Positions 15,394 to 19,337 of a stretch of DNA of 19,337 nt are shown piece after piece; position 1 is the first letter of the stretch, and every line of letters begins with the position of its first letter. Source of the stretch: an uncultured Bacteroidales bacterium (lineage in GTDB: Bacteria; Bacteroidota; Bacteroidia; Bacteroidales; Porphyromonadaceae); contig CABTZX010000030.1 in NCBI GenBank assembly GCA_902489445.1, positions 1 through 19,337 on the forward strand. Reading direction: 5' to 3'. The notes beneath the pieces are model-generated. The model saw only the letters and a program-made list of their open reading frames with translations. It was not told the origin of the DNA and searched no databases. A program made the position numbers and the translations under genes.

Positions 15394-17619
15394 TTAGCGG
15401 AGGGTTTCTTTTAGGAAGTTGGTCATCTTTGTGTACAGATGCAACCGCCGGTTACCTCCGAATATGCTGTGATCCGCATCGGGATAAACAGCCATATCAA
15501 AGGCTATATTGTTTTGGATTAGCTCCTCGGCAAAGCGCATACTGTTCTGCGGATGCACATTATCGTCCGCCGAACCGTAGATGAGGAGCAGCTTGCCCTT
15601 GAGCTGATGAGCAATAGGCAGTACGGAACTGCTTTGGTACCCATCGGCGTTTTCCTGCGGTGTACGCATGTATCGCTCCGTGTAGACGGTATCGTAAAAG
15701 GCGAAATCCGAAACCGGTGCCACCGCTATTCCGGCGGCAAAAACGCCCTCACCGCGGCACATCGATTGCAGCACCGTATACCCCCCGTAGCTCCAGCCCC
15801 AAATGGCTATCTTAGATGCATCTATATAGGGAAGGCTCCCCAAACGACGCGCTACCGAGATATGATCTTCCGCCTCCTTAACTCCTATATTCAAATAGGT
15901 GCTCCGGCGCCATTCGCTACCGCGAGCCGCTGTTCCGCGTACATCCACAATGGCTACAAAAAGGCCCTGCTGCGCGAGGTATTCCTCCCAATCGAGGCTG
16001 AACTTATCCTGTACTTCTTGCGATTCCGGACCGCTGTACTGGATCACCACCAGCGGATACTTTTTATTCGGATCAAAGCCCAACGGCTTAATAAACTCTG
16101 CATACAGCTCATCCCCGCGCTCCGTTTTAATAGAGGTAAACTCACGTTCCGGACGCGCATAGCCGGCGAGCCGCTGCGCCAATGCCTTGTTATCGTTCAG
16201 TACCCGCGCCACTTTACCGTTTTGCGCCGAAGCTACCGAGTAAACACGCGGTGTTTGGCGCGTAGAGTGTTCCCACACGAACCATTTGAAATCTGTGCCA
16301 AAGTGTGCTTCGTTGTAGCCCTTTTCGCCTGCCAGCACCGTACTCTTGCCCTGAGGCGTTACCCGATATATTTGGCGTTCCCGGGCATTGGGTACGGCTG
16401 CCTGATAATAGGCATTTCCTTTGCCGTCCACCCCATAGAATGCGGTTACATCAAAATTGCCTTGGGTCAGTTGCTTGGTCATAACCCCCTGACGGTTAAA
16501 GCGGTATAGATGTGTAAAGCCGTTTCGTTCGCTCGGAAGCACAAAGCCGTCCTTATCGATTACCGTTGAGGAAAGCAACTTTTCGCTTATGAAGCATCTA
16601 TCCTGTTCCCGAAGCGTTTCGCGTGCGATTGTGGTAGCAGCATTCACCATAAAGATGCGCAAATCGTTCTGCTGCCGATTGAGCACGAATACCGCCAACT
16701 GCCCATCTATAGGGGTGAAGCTGATCCGCGGTATATAGCTATCCTTATCAACGGGCAGCTCGATCTTGTGCGTTGCTTTGGTCCGCACATCGTAGACGTA
16801 CACCGATACATCGGAATTCTTTTCCCCCGCCTTGGGGTATTTGTAGGTAATCTCTTCCGGATAAAGCGTTTCGCCGTAGTGCTTCAGACTGTATGCGCGC
16901 ACATCGCTCTCGTTGGTCGATACGTAGGCAAACTTGGTACCCTCATCGTTCCACGACATCAAGTTGGTTACGGAAAATTCCTCCTCGTACACCCAATCGG
17001 TGGCGCCGTTGATGATTTTATTTTTCGCTCCGCTTGTGGTTATCGCCACTTCGCTTCCGTAGTCCAATTTTTTGAGGTACAGATTGTTATCCCGCACAAA
17101 GGCGATCATCCGTCCGTCGGGGCTGAACATCGGTTCCCTCACTTTACCTTGTGTATCACTCAACGGCGTGATGCTTTGCGTAGCGGCATCGTACACAAAC
17201 AGATCCGCATTAAATGAACGGCGGTAGATGCCCTCCAAATGGGTGTAGAGCAGTACTTTCTTGCCCGACGGTGCCACCGCGTAGCGTTCGATCCGCTCTA
17301 TTTGGTCGCCCCCGCGAGCGCTGTTCAAATCCACCACTACGGCAAGTTCCTCGCCTGTTTGGTAGCTTTTTAGCGTGATCCGCCTGCCGTCCCGGCTCAG
17401 CTGCGTATAGGCATCGCCATCTCCGGGAAAGGGTTGCATACTTTTCACCGGAATCCGATCGTAAAAGGCAAAGCCGGTTATCTCCTCAAGCGTGAAGAGA
17501 GCGCCTGCTCGGGCAGAAGCCGATACCGGCACCTGAGCCACTGAAGCAAAGCTGAATGCTACGGCTGCAATGCCCATAGCCACTAACCGCAACAGACTGT
17601 GTGTTGGCGTGATTTTCAT
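15394..17619 (-). CDS. dppIV: Dipeptidyl peptidase IV (S9B serine peptidase)
   Basis: A 741-residue periplasmic enzyme releasing Xaa-Pro (and Xaa-Ala) dipeptides from peptide N-termini. The signal peptide is MKITPTHSLLRL...SFASVAQ. The beta-propeller domain (about 40-490) contains the DWVYEEEF motif, whose Glu pair (about 212-213) binds the substrate N-terminus. The alpha/beta-hydrolase domain (about 495-741) carries Ser610 in GWSYGG, Asp685 in GSADDNVH and His717 in DADHS. Length agrees with P. gingivalis DPP IV. ATG at 17619 was preferred to TTG at 17625. It heads the seven-gene run. I found no TAnnTTTG motif in the 113 bp upstream, only a 10-bp palindrome AAGAGCTCTT (17669-17678), so it may be read from the upstream lipoprotein promoter or use an atypical one. 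With RagAB and the C10 protease it forms a peptide-utilisation set. Confidence 0.95.
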   Translation of the reverse strand: MKITPTHSLLRLVAMGIAAVAFSFASVAQVPVSASARAGALFTLEEITGFAFYDRIPVKSMQPFPGDGDAYTQLSRDGRRITLKSYQTGEELAVVVDLNSARGGDQIERIERYAVAPSGKKVLLYTHLEGIYRRSFNADLFVYDAATQSITPLSDTQGKVREPMFSPDGRMIAFVRDNNLYLKKLDYGSEVAITTSGAKNKIINGATDWVYEEEFSVTNLMSWNDEGTKFAYVSTNESDVRAYSLKHYGETLYPEEITYKYPKAGEKNSDVSVYVYDVRTKATHKIELPVDKDSYIPRISFTPIDGQLAVFVLNRQQNDLRIFMVNAATTIARETLREQDRCFISEKLLSSTVIDKDGFVLPSERNGFTHLYRFNRQGVMTKQLTQGNFDVTAFYGVDGKGNAYYQAAVPNARERQIYRVTPQGKSTVLAGEKGYNEAHFGTDFKWFVWEHSTRQTPRVYSVASAQNGKVARVLNDNKALAQRLAGYARPEREFTSIKTERGDELYAEFIKPLGFDPNKKYPLVVIQYSGPESQEVQDKFSLDWEEYLAQQGLFVAIVDVRGTAARGSEWRRSTYLNIGVKEAEDHISVARRLGSLPYIDASKIAIWGWSYGGYTVLQSMCRGEGVFAAGIAVAPVSDFAFYDTVYTERYMRTPQENADGYQSSSVLPIAHQLKGKLLLIYGSADDNVHPQNSMRFAEELIQNNIAFDMAVYPDADHSIFGGNRRLHLYTKMTNFLKETLR

Positions 17620-17732
17620 ATTCAATTTGTGGGTCTGTTACGCGCAACGCACCCAAGCCTTTCCCTCGAAGAGCTCTTTCTCAGCCCTCCGCCGCCGAAA
17701 AGCCCAACCGCGCTCCGCTTACTCCTTACGTA

Positions 17733-18161
17733 TTACGGCCGCTCCAGCGTAAGCAACGCTACCGGATCGTTTGCTCCGTACAAATAGGCTTTGCCGTCCT
17801 TTACTTCGATGCGTTCCGTATTTTCCAGAGCACTATTCAAAGCGGCTTCCAGAATATTTCCGTCACAACCCACCATTGTGGTCATAATGTCCTTGATCTG
17901 AATCTTTCCGTTCGGACGAAGTACAAAACTACCGCCAAAGCTGTTGCATACACCGTAACCGCCCACGCGACCGGAGCGCAAATCAAAGGTGAGTTGCAAC
18001 TGATCCTTTTCAGGAGCTATTTTATTCTCGCCCATAGCGGCTACCCGCCATTTGCCTTCGATATCCTTGTAGATGGATTGTTTTGTTTGACGTGCGCCAC
18101 AGGCACTCAGCAGTACCAAAGCACTTACAAGTGCTGCAATTATTCCGATTCGTTTGCTCAT
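17733..18161 (-). CDS. META-domain (HslJ-like) lipoprotein
   Basis: A small 142-residue lipoprotein with signal sequence ending VLLSAC (Cys21). The META/HslJ domain occupies about 33-138: IEGKWRVAAMGENKI, then the characteristic VGGYGVCNSFGGSF, and the TTMVGCDG segment that follows in this family, ending with a strand AYLYGANDPVALLTLE. In E. coli HslJ is a heat-inducible protein connected to novobiocin tolerance; in other bacteria META proteins are of unclear function. The single-gene promoter at 18197-18204 overlaps the end of murI. The gap to dppIV is 113 bp, with no obvious terminator, so read-through into dppIV is possible. Confidence 0.85.
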   Translation of the reverse strand: MSKRIGIIAALVSALVLLSACGARQTKQSIYKDIEGKWRVAAMGENKIAPEKDQLQLTFDLRSGRVGGYGVCNSFGGSFVLRPNGKIQIKDIMTTMVGCDGNILEAALNSALENTERIEVKDGKAYLYGANDPVALLTLERP

Positions 18162-18196
18162 AGCTTTTTATCGCTCTATTATTTCTACTCTATTTG

Positions 18197-18204
18197 CAAA
18201 GGTA
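18197..18204 (-). promoter_or_regulatory. -7 element of the META lipoprotein promoter
   Basis: TACCTTTG on the minus strand matches TAnnTTTG exactly and would give a leader of about 30 nt before the ATG at 18161. No TTG is found at the right distance upstream, which lies within the murI 3' end. The motif sits 6 bp past the murI stop codon. Confidence 0.5.
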
Positions 18205-18209
18205 ACAAT

Positions 18210-19091
18210 TCAGTGTTGAAGAAGCGTATCCTTCGCTTTATCGATATCCACGTGCGCCGCCTGAACGGCATTCCCCACAAAGAGCGAAGCCTTCCGCGAA
18301 AACGTGTCCGGTGCCTCCGTGGTGAGGTAGCGCACGGTGCTCTTTCGGCTCAAGCGGCAAGCCATCTCGGGGTGACGGCGCAGATAATCCTGTAGCGAAG
18401 GAGCCACATAGGCGCCTTGTTCCAGCAGACCGATCCCCTCGGGCAAATAGCGACGGATCTTTTCCCGAAGCAGCGGATAGTGCGTACACGCCAAAAGAAC
18501 CGTATCGATGGCGGTATCGCGTGCCAATAGACGTGTAAGATGCTTGCGGATGAACCAATCTGCGCCTTCGCCCTCCGCCTCGCCGCTCTCCACCAGCGGC
18601 ACCCACATGGGGCATGCCTCCTGCGTAACGCTAAAACCTTTGTACAGCTTATCGATTTCTGCCGGATAGCTTTCGCTCGCCACCGTGCCCTCCGTTGCCA
18701 GTATGCCGATATGCTTCGTTTGCGTGGCGCCATCCAACGCCTCCACCGTGGGACGAATGATGCCCAAAACACGTTTGGTGGGATCCGGCATGACGGGCAG
18801 ATCGCGCTGCTGAATGGTGCGGAGCGCCTTTGCCGATGCCGTATTGCACGCCACGATCACCAGCGGAGCGCCTTGTGCAAACAGATAGGTAACCGCCTGA
18901 AGCGTGAACTTGTGCACCACCTCAAACGAGCGACTCCCATACGGAGCCCGCGCGTTATCGCCTAAATAGAGCCAATCGTATTCCGGCATTGCTGCACGCA
19001 ACGCCTTTAATATGGTCAACCCTCCGTATCCCGAATCGAAAACCCCGATCGGCACGATACCCTTATTATTCCTTGTCAAATCTTGTGCCAT
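18210..19091 (-). CDS. murI: Glutamate racemase
   Basis: MurI converts L- to D-glutamate for peptidoglycan in a cofactor-independent two-base reaction. The 293-residue protein shows both catalytic cysteines: Cys82 in VACNTASA and Cys202 in LACTHYPLL. It also has the N-terminal FDSGYGGLT (Asp19) and LGDNARAPYG (Asp45) motifs. The length is slightly above the 260-290 usual for the family. The ATG at 19091 is supported by the short N-terminal tail before GVFDSG. The start region (19071-19110) is duplicated 80 bp upstream, creating a short upstream ORF whose stop lies inside the first murI codons. The probable promoter is at 19261-19288, giving a leader of about 165 nt. Confidence 0.95.
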   Translation of the reverse strand: MAQDLTRNNKGIVPIGVFDSGYGGLTILKALRAAMPEYDWLYLGDNARAPYGSRSFEVVHKFTLQAVTYLFAQGAPLVIVACNTASAKALRTIQQRDLPVMPDPTKRVLGIIRPTVEALDGATQTKHIGILATEGTVASESYPAEIDKLYKGFSVTQEACPMWVPLVESGEAEGEGADWFIRKHLTRLLARDTAIDTVLLACTHYPLLREKIRRYLPEGIGLLEQGAYVAPSLQDYLRRHPEMACRLSRKSTVRYLTTEAPDTFSRKASLFVGNAVQAAHVDIDKAKDTLLQH

Positions 19092-19190
19092 ACATTATCC
19101 TTAATACAAAACAGCCCCCATTGAAGCTTTCCTGCCATTCCGTTGTGTTTCGTTGTCAAGTCTTGTTTCATACATTATCACTAATACAAA
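19071..19190. repeat. Two 40-bp direct repeats spanning the murI start and its upstream copy
   Basis: Positions 19071-19110 and 19151-19190 match at 34 of 40 bases, offset by exactly 80 bp, including a start codon and the sequence just upstream (TACATTATC, TAATACAAA). The 40 bp between them are unique. The offset is again a multiple of 10 bp. Confidence 0.75.
19076..19171 (-). CDS. Possible 31-codon upstream ORF overlapping the murI start
   Basis: In the murI leader an ATG at 19171 opens a frame of 31 codons beginning MKQDLTT. It stops with a TGA at 19078-19076, which overlaps codons 5-6 of murI in another frame. Its first codons mirror murI itself (MAQDLT), because the start region is duplicated 80 bp apart. 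If translated it would deliver ribosomes past the murI ATG and could couple or dampen murI translation. No family is recognised and coding status is unproven; it may be only a decayed duplicate. Confidence 0.3.
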   Translation of the reverse strand: MKQDLTTKHNGMAGKLQWGLFCIKDNVWHKI

Positions 19191-19260
19191 GTAAACGTTT
19201 TGTGCGCAATGTGTGGCTCTATTGCCTTTTTGCGCTGCTCCTTTTTATCCGGAAGCGATG

Positions 19261-19288
19261 CAAAGGTACAACACGACGCACCCCCAAA
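19261..19288 (-). promoter_or_regulatory. murI promoter adjoining the right-end array
   Basis: On the minus strand TTTG (19285-19288), 16 bp, then TACCTTTG (19261-19268). The spacing is one base shorter than in the left-end copy and short for the consensus, but the -7 match is perfect. The 36-bp surrounding sequence (GGGGGT...TCGTGTTGTACCTTTGCATCG in broken form) matches the left-end promoter closely. Confidence 0.5.
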
Positions 19289-19337
19289 TGTATTAAAGTG
19301 TATCGTAACGTATCCTAACGTATCGAAGTGTATCAAA
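19289..19337 (-). repeat. Right-end B-type 10-bp array (cut by the window edge)
   Basis: Read on the minus strand the units are ACTTCGATAC, GTTAGGATAC, GTTACGATAC and ACTTTAATAC, in 10-bp register. They are of the same family, and partly in the same unit order, as 321-390 on the plus strand. The array lies directly upstream of the murI promoter and runs off the window. Confidence 0.75.

Noticed and set aside
15553..16509. 318-codon plus-strand ORF
   Set aside because: It is antisense to the catalytic half of dipeptidyl peptidase IV and has no recognisable domain.

Overview
The window looks like chromosomal DNA from a Bacteroidales bacterium, most likely Porphyromonas or a close relative. The evidence is a RagA/SusC plus RagB/SusD pair whose RagA N-terminal half strongly resembles the Porphyromonas gingivalis RagA I remember, a C10 (streptopain/PrtT-type) cysteine protease with a type IX secretion C-terminal domain, a periplasmic dipeptidyl peptidase IV, and promoters of the Bacteroidetes TTG...TAnnTTTG kind. 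All recognisable genes lie on the minus strand. No database search was run; identifications rest on motifs and remembered family features.

Layout. 1-1265 has no convincing gene. It holds a plus-strand terminator-like hairpin, several arrays of degenerate 10-bp units in a strict 10-bp register, a strong TAnnTTTG promoter motif pointing right, a 50-bp tandem repeat with small hairpins, and an isolated boxA-like motif. 1266-6076 is ragA-ragB (peptide uptake across the outer membrane), ending in a clear terminator. 6077-6587 is intergenic, with a four-unit 22-bp repeat and ragA promoter candidates. 6588-8876 is the secreted C10 protease, with its own promoter. 9151-17619 is a tight seven-gene run, in transcription order dppIV-lipA-coaX-OMP-TPR-lptC-CNNM/CBS. 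Neighbours are mostly separated by 3-4 bp or overlap by 23 bp; the one larger gap is 81 bp. 17733-18161 is a META-domain lipoprotein and 18210-19091 is glutamate racemase. The extreme right end (19289-19337) is another 10-bp array beside a TAnnTTTG promoter, an inverted relative of the left-end array and promoter.

How the genes fit together. The secreted cysteine protease, the RagAB oligopeptide importer and dipeptidyl peptidase IV form a coherent protein-digestion and peptide-uptake set. The long operon mixes housekeeping (lipoate and CoA cofactors) with envelope biogenesis (LptC, an outer-membrane beta-barrel protein, a periplasmic TPR protein, a CNNM-type membrane protein).

The most unusual content is non-coding: the 10-bp helically phased arrays, the shared array-plus-promoter module at both ends in inverted orientation, and an 80-bp-offset duplication of the murI start that creates a 31-codon upstream ORF overlapping murI.
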